Positions 38,574 to 47,969 of a DNA stretch of 64,000 nucleotides are shown here, piece after piece (the stretch's first letter is position 1; each line of letters begins with the position of its first letter). The notes under the pieces are model-generated. The model ran no database searches. It saw only the letters and a program-made list of their open reading frames with translations, and was not told where the DNA came from. Location: contig NZ_AUDV01000007.1 of assembly GCF_000425645.1 (NCBI RefSeq), positions 1-64,000 on the forward strand, read 5' to 3'. This DNA is from Gaetbulibacter saemankumensis DSM 17032. Lineage in GTDB: Bacteria; Bacteroidota; Bacteroidia; Flavobacteriales; Flavobacteriaceae. A program made the translations under genes and the position numbers.

Positions 38574-39529
38574 TAAAAAAAATAAGGCTTCAGATATTAA
38601 CATCGATACGAAACAAAAGAATCAATGTGTTTTTGTTGTTCTTATTACTGTCTTTTGTGATACTTATTTTTTCAAAGCTTTCAAAAACCTATACGAATAC
38701 TATTGCCTTTGGTATCGAGAAATTAAATGTGCCAGAAGCCGATGTTATTTTAAACGATACGCTTAAATTAAATATAACCTTAAAGACTCATGGTTTTAAG
38801 TGGTTAGATTTGTATCTAAATGAGCCAAAAATTAAAATCGATTTTTCAAAGGATGTTCATAAAACCGATTCTGTATTTGTTTGGCACCAATCAAGTCCTT
38901 ATTTAGCGAATACACAATTTGACAAACAGGTAGAGTTGTTTAGTGTGACACCTGATACGTTGTATTTTTATTATGATGTAAACATGGTGAAATATGTGCC
39001 GGTAAAATTAAATGCAGATGTGAAATTCAGCCTGGGTTACGATAGTGCCGATGGATTACAATTAATACCAGATTCAATACGTGTTATCGGACCAAAAGTA
39101 AAAGTGTCACATGTTATGTTTGTTGAAACCGAACGCTTAGAACTTGATAACGTTAAAAGTGATATTAATAAAGAGGTCGCTTTAAATTTACCTAAGAAGG
39201 AACTGGATTTAAAGTATTCTACGAAGCAGGTTAAATTAATTACACAGGTAGAAAAGTTTACAGAAGGAACCTTAAGTGTTCCTGTCGAGCTTATAAATGT
39301 TCCAGAAGGTATTACTGTAAAGTATTTTCCAAAGAAGTTAAATGTATCATATTATGTGAGCTTAACCAACTTTAATTCGATAGTAGTTGAAGATTTTAAA
39401 GTAGTCTGCGATTTTAATGATTCTAAAGTAAATCAATCATTTTTAGTCCCTAAAGTAGTGAAATCGCCTTCTTTAGTCCGAAACATAAAAATAGGGCAGC
39501 AACATGTTGAATTTATAATTACCAAATGA
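38570..39529 (+). CDS. YbbR-like domain protein
   Basis: The 319-residue protein has one N-terminal membrane helix (about 19-39, INVFLLFLLLSFVILIFSKL) followed by extracytoplasmic beta domains with YbbR-like repeats (TEGTLSVPVELINVPEGITVKYFPKKLNVSY). Its molecular role is unclear; CdaR, a YbbR protein in Gram-positives, regulates a diadenylate cyclase, but no cyclase is adjacent here. It overlaps both neighbours by four bases. Confidence 0.85.
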   Translation: MIKKIRLQILTSIRNKRINVFLLFLLLSFVILIFSKLSKTYTNTIAFGIEKLNVPEADVILNDTLKLNITLKTHGFKWLDLYLNEPKIKIDFSKDVHKTDSVFVWHQSSPYLANTQFDKQVELFSVTPDTLYFYYDVNMVKYVPVKLNADVKFSLGYDSADGLQLIPDSIRVIGPKVKVSHVMFVETERLELDNVKSDINKEVALNLPKKELDLKYSTKQVKLITQVEKFTEGTLSVPVELINVPEGITVKYFPKKLNVSYYVSLTNFNSIVVEDFKVVCDFNDSKVNQSFLVPKVVKSPSLVRNIKIGQQHVEFIITK

Positions 39530-40113
39530 TATTAGTAGGGCTTACAGGGGGTATTGGCAGTGGAAAAACTACCGCTGCGAAAGAGTTTGAGAACTTAGGT
39601 GTTCCGGTATATATTGCCGATGTAGAGGCTAAGAAGTTAATGGCGACCTCGGAATCTATTAAAGAAAAGCTTATAGATTTATTTGGGCCCAATGCATATA
39701 CCGAAAGCGGGTTAAATAGACCTTTTATAGCAGATGTTATTTTCCATGATAAAGCGTATCTTGAAAAGATGAATGCCGTTGTGCATCCGGAAGTAGCTAA
39801 GCATTTTACGCAATGGGTAGAAAAGCAAAAGGCACCTTATGTTATTAAAGAAGTAGCCATTCTTTTTGAAACAGGGGGGTATAAGGCTTGCGATTTTGTT
39901 ATTACGGTAACCGCACCCAAACATTTAAGGGTAGAAAGGTTATTAAAACGCGATGATAGTAACCCCGAAAAAATAGAAGCTATTATGAATAACCAATGGC
40001 AGGATGAAGAGCGTATAGCACTGTCTGACTTTGTAATAGAAAATGTGGATTTAGCGACTATGAAGGAAAATATTAAAAAAATTCACTTCAAAATTATAGA
40101 TGCTATCAAATAA
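39526..40113 (+). CDS. coaE: Dephospho-CoA kinase
   Basis: CoaE phosphorylates dephospho-CoA in the last step of coenzyme A synthesis. The 195-residue P-loop kinase starts MILVGLTGGIGSGKTTAAKEF, with VPVYIADVEAKKLM and VHPEVAKHF as the CoaE-specific blocks. The ATG overlaps the stop of the YbbR-like gene (ATGA). Confidence 0.97.
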   Translation: MILVGLTGGIGSGKTTAAKEFENLGVPVYIADVEAKKLMATSESIKEKLIDLFGPNAYTESGLNRPFIADVIFHDKAYLEKMNAVVHPEVAKHFTQWVEKQKAPYVIKEVAILFETGGYKACDFVITVTAPKHLRVERLLKRDDSNPEKIEAIMNNQWQDEERIALSDFVIENVDLATMKENIKKIHFKIIDAIK

Positions 40114-40178
40114 ATTAACTATTTTAACATATTTGTTAATGTAAGGTTAAATGGTCTTTTAATTAAATGTTAAAATGT

Positions 40179-40186
40179 TAAATTTG
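40179..40186 (+). promoter_or_regulatory. Promoter -7 box next to the histidine kinase start
   Basis: TAAATTTG, an exact TAnnTTTG match, has four bases between it and the ATG at 40191, so the message is probably leaderless. Confidence 0.65.
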
Positions 40187-40190
40187 ACTA

Positions 40191-41765
40191 ATGAGTAAAA
40201 GAATCTTTGTCCTGTTAATCATTTTAATGAGTCTATCTCTAATAGGTATCATTTTTGTTCAGGCATATTACATCAACGATAGTGTTCAGAATGAGAAAGC
40301 GCGATTTAGGTTTAATGTGAATAAAGCACTAAATTATGTTTCGAACACTATTGAAGAGAATGAAATAACAACGTATTACGAGAAATTTCAAAACCTCATT
40401 AGCAAACAAAAAGACGTAGATTCAACAGCGGTTTCGCAACTGTTAATTTATCAGCAAAACAACAGGACAAAAGAAACCCTTATATTTAGAAGTAATGTTT
40501 TAGAAGAAAATTATAAATTATCTTCTTCGCTCTTTGACATAGGTTTAGATAGTATAGATATTAAAAATATTATTGGTGCTTCATCTTTTGAAAGTTATAA
40601 GAATATAGAGTTATCAGAGAAAGATATTAACGAAAGTCCTATAACCAAGATTATACGAAGTGGTGTTGTGTCTGATGCTCAGCGTATGGCCTTTGAAAAA
40701 AGTTTTAAGGAAATTTCAAAAAGAACTCCGATACATCAACGTGTTTCAGAAGAAGAAATAAGAGAGTTGTTATCTGAAAAATTAAAGAAAGATAGTATTA
40801 ATATTGATTTTGAATTTGCTATATACAGTCACGATCTAGCAACAGCTGTTCGTAGTGAAGGTTTTGAATATGATAAAAAATCAATGTATAGCGTACCAAT
40901 TTTTTACGATGAAAATAACCGAAGTCTATTTAAGTTATTAGTTACTTTTCCAGACGACAGGCGATTTATTCTTTCTACCGTAATTGGTATGATTACCTTA
41001 TCAATCATTTTTACGTCCATCATTATTATCGCTTACGGAAGTGCCTTATATCAATTAGTAAAACAACGTCAAATTTCAGAAATTAAGACGGATTTTATAA
41101 ATAATATGACGCATGAGTTTAAAACTCCGATAGCAACAATTAACTTGGCTCTAGATTCTATTAAGAATCCTAAAATTATTGATGATAAGGATAAGGTGAA
41201 ACGTTATCTGGAAATGATTCGCGAGGAGAACAAACGAATGCATGCTCAGGTAGAAAACGTATTAAGAATATCTAAACTTGAAAAAAACGAACTAAATATT
41301 AGTAAAGAACGTTTAAATTTACATGAGTTAGTAGAAGATGCTATCACGCATGTGGAACTGATTGTTGAGGACAGAAAGGGGTATATAAAAACCTTCCTGG
41401 AAGCAGATAAAACATCGGTTTTGGCTAACGAATCGCACTTTACTAATGTTATAGTTAACATATTGGATAATGCCATTAAATACTCGCCAAATGCACCGGA
41501 AATAGAAGTGTATACCGAGAATGTTGGTACCAATATTTTATTAAAAGTAAAAGATCACGGTAGTGGAATGAGTAAAGCTGCCGCGAAACGAGTGTTCGAA
41601 AAATTTTATAGAGAACACACAGGAAATATACATAATGTAAAAGGACATGGATTAGGTTTGGCCTATGTGAAACGTATTGTAGATGATCATCAAGGATATA
41701 TTTCTGTAGAAAGTGAGAAAGAAAAGGGAAGCACATTCACTATAAAGCTTCCACTAATATCATAA
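40191..41765 (+). CDS. Membrane sensor histidine kinase
   Basis: The 524-residue protein has membrane helices at about 7-27 and 265-287 bracketing a periplasmic sensor domain of about 235 residues. It is followed by HisKA with the phosphorylated His in FINNMTHEFKTPIATI (about residue 307) and HATPase_c motifs NVILDNAIKYSP (N box), DHGSGMS (G1) and GHGLGLAYVKRIV (G2). The partner regulator gene starts four bases after its stop. The pair resembles RprX/RprY of Bacteroidota; the signal is unknown. Confidence 0.95.
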   Translation: MSKRIFVLLIILMSLSLIGIIFVQAYYINDSVQNEKARFRFNVNKALNYVSNTIEENEITTYYEKFQNLISKQKDVDSTAVSQLLIYQQNNRTKETLIFRSNVLEENYKLSSSLFDIGLDSIDIKNIIGASSFESYKNIELSEKDINESPITKIIRSGVVSDAQRMAFEKSFKEISKRTPIHQRVSEEEIRELLSEKLKKDSINIDFEFAIYSHDLATAVRSEGFEYDKKSMYSVPIFYDENNRSLFKLLVTFPDDRRFILSTVIGMITLSIIFTSIIIIAYGSALYQLVKQRQISEIKTDFINNMTHEFKTPIATINLALDSIKNPKIIDDKDKVKRYLEMIREENKRMHAQVENVLRISKLEKNELNISKERLNLHELVEDAITHVELIVEDRKGYIKTFLEADKTSVLANESHFTNVIVNILDNAIKYSPNAPEIEVYTENVGTNILLKVKDHGSGMSKAAAKRVFEKFYREHTGNIHNVKGHGLGLAYVKRIVDDHQGYISVESEKEKGSTFTIKLPLIS

Positions 41766-41769
41766 AAAC

Positions 41770-42474
41770 ATGGATGAAATTAAAAAACGAATTTTATTAG
41801 TAGAAGACGACCCGAATTTCGGAACGATCCTAAAGGACTATTTAGTGATGAACGATTACGACGTTACACATGCTAAAAATGGTATGGAAGGTTTCGAAAA
41901 GTTTAAAAAAGACGATTTCGACTTATGTATTTTAGATGTTATGATGCCTTATAAAGATGGCTTTACATTGGCTAAAGAAATACGTGAGAAAAATTCGGAT
42001 GTACCAATCGTTTTTTTAACTGCTAAAACCATGAAAGAGGATGTGCTGAAAGGTTATAAGGTAGGAGCAGATGATTATTTGAATAAGCCCTTTGATAGTG
42101 AGGTCTTATTGATGAAGATTAAGGCGATCATGCAACGTAAAGCTACCGAAACCATTTCTGATAGTAAACAATTTGAGTTTAAGATTGGAAGATTTGATTT
42201 AAATTCAAAGTTACGTTTCTTGCGTTTTGACGGCGGAGATCCGGTAAAACTATCACCAAAAGAAAATGAATTATTACGTTTATTAGCGCTTCATGAAAAT
42301 GATTTAATGCCACGTGAATTGGCCTTAACTAAAATTTGGAGAGATGATAACTATTTTACCTCGCGTAGTATGGATGTTTACATTGCGAAGCTTCGTAAAT
42401 ATTTAAAACAAGATGAAAAAGTAGAAATACTAAATATTCATGGTGAAGGTTTTAGATTAGTTGTGAATGAATAA
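41770..42474 (+). CDS. Response regulator, OmpR/PhoB type (RprY-like)
   Basis: In 234 residues the receiver domain has LLVEDDPNFG, the phospho-acceptor Asp in DLCILDVMMPYKDGF (about residue 55), conserved Thr in VFLTAKT and Lys in DDYLNKPFD. A winged-helix DNA-binding domain covers about 135-232 (LSPKENELLRLLALHEND, SRSMDVYIAKLRKYL). It is the cognate partner of the preceding kinase and ends the long plus-strand run. Confidence 0.96.
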   Translation: MDEIKKRILLVEDDPNFGTILKDYLVMNDYDVTHAKNGMEGFEKFKKDDFDLCILDVMMPYKDGFTLAKEIREKNSDVPIVFLTAKTMKEDVLKGYKVGADDYLNKPFDSEVLLMKIKAIMQRKATETISDSKQFEFKIGRFDLNSKLRFLRFDGGDPVKLSPKENELLRLLALHENDLMPRELALTKIWRDDNYFTSRSMDVYIAKLRKYLKQDEKVEILNIHGEGFRLVVNE

Positions 42475-42500
42475 TTAGATATCATCCATACCTACACATA

Positions 42501-42529
42501 AAAAAATCCAGCAATTCGCTGGATTTTTT
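42501..42529. terminator. Bidirectional terminator
   Basis: A 12-bp perfect stem AAAAAATCCAGC with a 5-base loop and T-runs on both strands lies between the convergent regulator and esterase genes. Confidence 0.9.
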
Positions 42530-42539
42530 ATTTTATCTA

Positions 42540-43196
42540 TTAAATACGCTTAGTGAGCCAGTCTTTAAACTCAAAAAAGTTTTGAGGCGCTACACCATGT
42601 CCTACAGGAAATTCTGAATATTGATAATTTATATTCAAGGCATCTAAAAACGGACCGGTTTGTCTAGCCCATTCTACAGGGATAACCTGATCTACACTGC
42701 CATGAGAACAGTAAAAGTTCAGATTAGAATAATCTAATGCCTTTAAGTCATCTGGTAAGATATCTTTATATATATAGCCACTAAGTGCGATAATGTTCTT
42801 TACTTTTTCCGGGTAGTTAAAGGCTACACCATAGCTTAATATACTGCCCTGACTAAATCCTAATAAGGTTACGTTATCTTTGTTAACCGGGTAGGTTGAG
42901 ACCACTTCATCTATAAATTTTGCAATGAGATCTCTAGAAGCAGCGGCTTCTTTCTGGTCGTTCCATTTTCCACGATCGGCATCAAAATTTATAGTATACC
43001 AGGCATTACCATAAGGTTGCATGGAGAATGGTGCTCGAACCGATATGATAAAAAGTTCTTCAGGTAATTCTGAGGCAAAAGAAAACAAATCGTTTTCGTC
43101 GCTACCATAACCGTGCATCATAATAAGTAATGGTGCATTTTCTGTTAGTGTTGACTTTCGAGTAAGATGATATAATGATAAATCGGTTTTGGTCAT
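42540..43196 (-). CDS. Alpha/beta hydrolase, phospholipase/carboxylesterase family
   Basis: The 218-residue serine hydrolase has the oxyanion region MMHGYGSDENDLF, the nucleophile elbow LLGFSQGSIL (Ser near 114), Asp in SHGSVDQVIPVEW (about 167) and the catalytic His in FPVGHGVAPQ (about 200). The family contains carboxylesterases and acyl-protein thioesterase-like enzymes; the substrate is unknown. It is cytosolic, with no signal peptide, and lies two bases after the next gene. Confidence 0.9.
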   Translation of the reverse strand: MTKTDLSLYHLTRKSTLTENAPLLIMMHGYGSDENDLFSFASELPEELFIISVRAPFSMQPYGNAWYTINFDADRGKWNDQKEAAASRDLIAKFIDEVVSTYPVNKDNVTLLGFSQGSILSYGVAFNYPEKVKNIIALSGYIYKDILPDDLKALDYSNLNFYCSHGSVDQVIPVEWARQTGPFLDALNINYQYSEFPVGHGVAPQNFFEFKDWLTKRI

Positions 43197-43198
43197 GA

Positions 43199-43531
43199 TT
43201 AGCTTCCTAAGTTTGAAAAAAGTTTTTGATATAGGTTTCCTAATAACGGAACAGTTTGTGCTTTTCTACCTATGGCATTTACAAATCCGTAAAAAAACAG
43301 AACGCCAAAAAACATATAAAATCCGAACGTAATCATCCAGCTGTTAAAATTTCCAACAATATATCCCAAGGCAAAGAATGTTAACCATAAACCTAAGGCT
43401 TGTCTAATATGGAAAGTTGCATAAGCGCTTTTATTTTCGTTATTAAGGTAATAGGCTATAATGGTTCCGAAGATGGTAATATAGCTTATTATGGCATTCT
43501 TACGACCTTTTTCAATGTCTGCTTCAGTCAT
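43199..43531 (-). CDS. Small polytopic membrane protein (DUF4870/Tic20-like)
   Basis: The 110-residue protein has three hydrophobic segments (about 12-29, 48-65, 68-88). The loop NENKSAYATFHIRQALGLW is the type of motif seen in DUF4870/Tic20-like membrane proteins. Function unknown. It sits two bases from both neighbours in the pyrC-like cluster. Confidence 0.75.
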   Translation of the reverse strand: MTEADIEKGRKNAIISYITIFGTIIAYYLNNENKSAYATFHIRQALGLWLTFFALGYIVGNFNSWMITFGFYMFFGVLFFYGFVNAIGRKAQTVPLLGNLYQKLFSNLGS

Positions 43532-43533
43532 GA

Positions 43534-44790
43534 TTATGAATTTAATACTATTTTATTGTTTGCCACGATGCCATAAACCTTACCTTTTAAGTTCGCATCT
43601 TCAAAAATGGCATTTTTAGATTTTGATACGATATTATTTTTTGTAAAGGTGTAACTGGTGCTCGGGTTGAAAAGTGATAAATTGGCTTTATTCCCTACTT
43701 TGATGCTTACAGGCGCTACCCCAAAGCGACTTTTTCCTTTGGTTAAGATCTCTACAGCTTTTTCGGTTGAGAACAAACTTTGTAAAGCTCCAAAGCTACT
43801 TTCTAATCCAATAGTACCATAAGCGGCATGGTCAAATTCTACCTTCTTATGTTCCACATCAATAGGGTTGTGGTCACTCGTTACCATATCGATGGTACCG
43901 TCGTTTACGGCTTCAATTAGAGCTTCTGCATCTTCTTTGGTACGCAGTGGAGGTAACACTTTGAAATGGGTGTTGAATTCTGTTAAAGTGGCATCTGTTA
44001 AAGCTAAATTATGAATTGCTACACTACAACTCACGTCTAATTTTTTCTTCTTGGCTTCTCTGATAAGCGCTACCGATTTAGGTGTTGAAATGGTAGGTAT
44101 ATGTAATTTTCCTCCGGTATATTCTAATAGAAATAAATCACGGGCTACTTGCAATTCTTCAGCCAATGCCGGGTTTCCTTTCAAGCCCAAACGTGTACTG
44201 GTAATATGTTCGTGCATAACCCCGTTTCCGGAGATTTTATTTTCTTGGGGAAATGAGCATACCAGACCGTCGAAATTACTAGCATATTGTAAAGCAATTT
44301 TCAATAGGTTCGGATTGCTAATAGGTTTCTGGTAATCGTAAAACGCTACGGCTCCTGCATTATGCATATCGTACAGTTCGGCAAGATCTACTGTTTTACT
44401 TCCTACGGTAAGTGCGCCTATAGGTAACAGGTTTACCGCGTGGTTAGAGGCTTTCGATTTGGTAAAGATAATATCCGAATTACTATCAATTACCGGATTG
44501 GTGTTGGCATTCATTGCAACTGCAGTAAATCCGGAATATGCGGCAGTTTTTAAACCATTTTCAATAGTTTCGCGGTCTTCAAAACCTGGTTCTCCAAAGC
44601 ATACACTACTATCAAACCAGCCTTCTGAAATATGCAGATTTTCAAGTGTTATTTCTTCGTAGTTGTTAGGGTTTGATAGGTTGCTTTCAATCTTTGTAAT
44701 GACACCATTTTCAATTAAAATATCCTGAGTAGTATTATTATAATCACTGTTAGGATCTATAATAGTGGCAGATTTTATAAGTATGTTCAT
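43534..44790 (-). CDS. Dihydroorotase-like amidohydrolase lacking metal-binding histidines
   Basis: The 418-residue protein aligns by eye along its length with type I dihydroorotase (EPGFEDRETIENGLKTAAYSGFTAV, GAVAFYDYQKP, SDHNPID, YGTIGLESSFGAL). The D-x-H-x-H-x-R metal motif, however, reads D60-S-S-V-C-F-G, the HVST histidine is a threonine (LHIPTIST), and the PHH motif is AIHN. It is therefore probably catalytically inactive or altered, like the PyrC' partners of some aspartate transcarbamoylases. Calling it pyrC would be misleading. It overlaps the BatA-type gene by four bases. Confidence 0.9.
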   Translation of the reverse strand: MNILIKSATIIDPNSDYNNTTQDILIENGVITKIESNLSNPNNYEEITLENLHISEGWFDSSVCFGEPGFEDRETIENGLKTAAYSGFTAVAMNANTNPVIDSNSDIIFTKSKASNHAVNLLPIGALTVGSKTVDLAELYDMHNAGAVAFYDYQKPISNPNLLKIALQYASNFDGLVCSFPQENKISGNGVMHEHITSTRLGLKGNPALAEELQVARDLFLLEYTGGKLHIPTISTPKSVALIREAKKKKLDVSCSVAIHNLALTDATLTEFNTHFKVLPPLRTKEDAEALIEAVNDGTIDMVTSDHNPIDVEHKKVEFDHAAYGTIGLESSFGALQSLFSTEKAVEILTKGKSRFGVAPVSIKVGNKANLSLFNPSTSYTFTKNNIVSKSKNAIFEDANLKGKVYGIVANNKIVLNS

Positions 44791-46712
44791 TTAAAGTATT
44801 TTAATATGAGCATTTCTGTAATCAATAACGCTAGTGCAAAAATAACAAACCATTTCCATAGGGCATTAATTTTTGTATCACTTTTTATAGCTTCGAAACT
44901 TTCTGAAACCGAATTGCTGACCGTTATTTGTTTCGCGTCGCTGAGATTTAAATAACTAAGGATACTTTCGTCACGATTATAGTTGTAGCTCACATTTTTT
45001 AAGGTTGTGTCTTTATTTTTAATGGAGTAAACACCAGCGCTTTCTGGATTGTCGGAAGTGTTAATAAGTACTTTGTTGTTATAATAACGCTGTCGGGGAA
45101 TTATATGAATGTCGCCGTTTTCTAAAGATAATATATTGTCTGGTTGCAAGCTGGTTTCAATAGCGTAGTTGTTTTCGTTTCCAATAGTGTAATACAGTTC
45201 CGGGCTCTTTAAGCTATAGCGTCCCATATTGTAAAAAGTAGGAACAATTAAGGGGGAATTTTTAAAGTTAGAGTTATCACTGTTTATAGGGGCTGAAAAA
45301 ATATAAACTCCATTGGAAGCACTTATAAAGGCTTTGTTGTCTTCAAAACTTAAAACGGCCGATGCATGACTGTTTTGCACATTATAGTAACTATTTACCT
45401 TTGGATATTGAAAGTTATTAACCTGCTTTTCAAAAACCCCGTTACGGTACAAGGGATGACTGTAATTAATACTGGTAATATTTTTTCCGGTAGTTATTAA
45501 ATTGCCAAACGAAACCCCAAACCCTTGTGTTAAGACATTGTAAGATTCTTTGTTTCCTTTTTCAGAAGGAATCATAATCAGCGTGCCTCCATCCTGAATA
45601 AATGATTTTAATGCTGCTATTAGTGCAACTGGGATAGTTTCTAATTCATTAAGGACTATTAGATGTTGTTGGGAAATCAGGTTGTAGTCTAGTTCTTTGA
45701 TTTTAGAACTTATATAGTTGAATTCATTTTCGCTATAGAGACGCTTTAAAAAGGCATCGTCAGTTTCATTAATGCTAAGCACCTTGATTTTATCGGGTGC
45801 GTTGATATTAAAGAATAGGGTGTTATCAAATTGTAGTTGGTTATCGTTAATGCTTATTTTTCCGTTTATAATTTGATTACTCGGTAGGGTAAAACTGGTT
45901 TCCGCACTTTCTTTAATACTCACTGAAGTTTTTGCGATAAGCGTATCATTATTGTAAAGTGATATCGGTAAATTATCAATGGTCGTCCCATTGTTATTAA
46001 GCAAAACCGTAAGGGTCGTGTTAGCAGCATTCTTTTCTGAAATATAGGCACTATCTATACTCACGTTATTACGATTTTGTGGTGTTAATTTTACCAGATG
46101 CACCTGCGTTAAGGAGTCAGGGGTGATGTTAAAATCTTCTTTTGTATTTTGAAAGTCTGAAATAAAAACCAATTGTTTTAACACATCACGATTCGTGCTG
46201 AAAAGTCTCTGGCTTTTTAAATATGCATTGTTTAACGAAAGTGGTGTCGAGCTGTAATTTATTTCTATAAGCTCGTTAGCTATACGGCCAATAGTAGTGT
46301 TTTTGTATGTTTCATTATTGGTAAATATAGATACGTTTTCACCTTGTGGTACCTCTTTAATTAAATCCTGAACAGCTCGTTTTAAGAGTTCTCCGTGACT
46401 GCCTTTTGCCTGCATGCTATAGGAATTATCCAGATAGATAACCGTTTCTTTTTTTGTTTTAAAGCTGTCGTAATTCGATGTAAATGGCTGTGCAAAGGCC
46501 AAAATAATAGCAGTAAGTAAGAATAGGCGGGTGGCCAGGATAAGCCATTTTTTAATTTGTGAACTTTTACGGGTTTGTAAAGTTACTTTCTTTAAAAAGG
46601 CCACATTGGTAAAAGGTACTTTTTTAAATTTACGTAACTGAAAAAGATGAATGATAATAGGAATAAGCAGTAAGAATAAGGCGTAAAGAAGTTCGGGGTG
46701 TTTAAACTGCAT
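44787..46712 (-). CDS. BatA-domain / von Willebrand factor A membrane protein
   Basis: The 641-residue protein starts with the BatA/TIGR02226 double-membrane motif (FKHPELLYALFLLLIPIIIHLFQLRKFKK). A second helix lies near 58-76, a vWA domain has its MIDAS motif DNSYSM near 93, a long extracytoplasmic region follows, and a C-terminal membrane helix spans about 620-640. Family members are envelope proteins of unknown detail, sometimes linked to aerotolerance operons. It overlaps the dihydroorotase-like gene and begins that operon. Confidence 0.9.
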   Translation of the reverse strand: MQFKHPELLYALFLLLIPIIIHLFQLRKFKKVPFTNVAFLKKVTLQTRKSSQIKKWLILATRLFLLTAIILAFAQPFTSNYDSFKTKKETVIYLDNSYSMQAKGSHGELLKRAVQDLIKEVPQGENVSIFTNNETYKNTTIGRIANELIEINYSSTPLSLNNAYLKSQRLFSTNRDVLKQLVFISDFQNTKEDFNITPDSLTQVHLVKLTPQNRNNVSIDSAYISEKNAANTTLTVLLNNNGTTIDNLPISLYNNDTLIAKTSVSIKESAETSFTLPSNQIINGKISINDNQLQFDNTLFFNINAPDKIKVLSINETDDAFLKRLYSENEFNYISSKIKELDYNLISQQHLIVLNELETIPVALIAALKSFIQDGGTLIMIPSEKGNKESYNVLTQGFGVSFGNLITTGKNITSINYSHPLYRNGVFEKQVNNFQYPKVNSYYNVQNSHASAVLSFEDNKAFISASNGVYIFSAPINSDNSNFKNSPLIVPTFYNMGRYSLKSPELYYTIGNENNYAIETSLQPDNILSLENGDIHIIPRQRYYNNKVLINTSDNPESAGVYSIKNKDTTLKNVSYNYNRDESILSYLNLSDAKQITVSNSVSESFEAIKSDTKINALWKWFVIFALALLITEMLILKYFK

Positions 46713-46858
46713 ATCGTTTTTAATTATTCAAACCTACATATTTTTTAATAAAATGAATATAAAACAAATTGAAAACTTTACCATCTACAATCTGTAAAAA
46801 GTTTTATTCAGCTTTAGGGGGTTGATGTAACCTGTAATCGAAGCGAGGAGTCGTTACG

Positions 46859-47866
46859 TTAGCAAAAGAAAAAATAATCGGTCATAGGAAGCATTTGCTG
46901 ACTTTCAAAATACGTTTTAATTTGTTTTTGAGCCTTAGGGTTAGCAACGGTAATGATACTTTGAGGCTGCTCAATCTGTTCTAAATATTGGAAAGGTTTC
47001 AGAGGCTGATCGTAGATGTCCTTCCCAATTTTTTTGGGATTATTACAAATCCATTCAAAAGGAATGTTGTTTTCTAGCAGCATTTTGGCAATGGTTTTTC
47101 CCTTCCATCCGGCACCCCAGATAACCAGTGGTCGCGACGCATCGTAATCGAGTTTTAAAAAGTAATGCAGTTTTATTTCTAAGAAGGTGTTTTCTGCATA
47201 ATGGTCGTGGGTCCGTGATGTGCGGGTCTGGTAATCACGCCAGTAGTGTAGTACATGTTCCGATGGAATGATTTTAAATTGATGCTCGTAAAACCGAAAG
47301 GTTAAGTCGTAATCTTCCGGATAACGATTCGGATTAAAGGCATCAACAGTTAGTAAATCATCGCGGTGTATCATCCAGCAAGGTGAAGCAATAACACATT
47401 CTTTGTAAATTTCAGAATAGTTAGTTCCGGTTTTTGTAAGTAGGTTTAGCCAGTTTTCATATTTCTGATACCCATCACTAATCCCGCGTTTCGAAAAGTA
47501 TTTAACCTGTCCGGTGGCTACGTGTTGCTTTCCAGCCTCGAGTAAATCATTCAGTAATAACTGTAGCTTTTGTTTTGGCATAATATCATCACTGTCCATA
47601 CGCGTAATATAATCGCCCGAACTTTCGCTAAAGGCATGCCTTAACGCCTGAATTATACCCTGTCCCGGATTTTTATAAAGTTTAATGCGTTGGTCCTTAT
47701 CGGCATAAGATTTTACCAGATTATAACTGCCATCGGTAGAGCCATCATCAATAATTAAAAGTTCCCAATTGCTGTAGGTTTGATTTATTATCGACTCTAG
47801 GCACTCTGCTAAATAAATTTCTGTATTTTTAAACGGTGTTAAAATGCTTATTAAAGGTGCTTGCAT
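46859..47866 (-). CDS. Glycosyltransferase family 2 with C-terminal Rossmann-like domain
   Basis: Starting from the ATG at 47866, the product has 335 residues. The GT-A domain shows LISILTPFKNTEIYLAECLES, WELLIIDDGSTDGS and the metal motif YITRMDSDDIMP near 92. After about residue 235 a separate domain begins with VIWGAGWKGKTIAKMLLENNI, a nucleotide-binding GxGxxG-like motif, and ends SIITVANPKAQ. Donor and acceptor are unknown. The longer frame's start at 47881 lies upstream of a probable promoter box (TATATTCG), so 47866 is preferred. Confidence 0.88.
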   Translation of the reverse strand: MQAPLISILTPFKNTEIYLAECLESIINQTYSNWELLIIDDGSTDGSYNLVKSYADKDQRIKLYKNPGQGIIQALRHAFSESSGDYITRMDSDDIMPKQKLQLLLNDLLEAGKQHVATGQVKYFSKRGISDGYQKYENWLNLLTKTGTNYSEIYKECVIASPCWMIHRDDLLTVDAFNPNRYPEDYDLTFRFYEHQFKIIPSEHVLHYWRDYQTRTSRTHDHYAENTFLEIKLHYFLKLDYDASRPLVIWGAGWKGKTIAKMLLENNIPFEWICNNPKKIGKDIYDQPLKPFQYLEQIEQPQSIITVANPKAQKQIKTYFESQQMLPMTDYFFFC

Positions 47867-47930
47867 CCTGCGAATATACATAAATACTCATTTTAACAAA
47901 ACCTTAGTAATGCGACGTGTAACACAGTTG

Positions 47931-47938
47931 TAGTTTTG
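47931..47938 (+). promoter_or_regulatory. Promoter -7 box of the M61 peptidase gene
   Basis: TAGTTTTG, an exact TAnnTTTG match, lies 31 bases before the ATG at 47970. Confidence 0.55.
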
Positions 47939-47969
47939 ACGTCAATAAGAAAACCATAAAACTAATTAA

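Noticed and set aside
41246-41736. Minus-strand frames inside the histidine kinase gene
   Set aside because: They are antisense to HATPase motifs and overlap each other in different frames.
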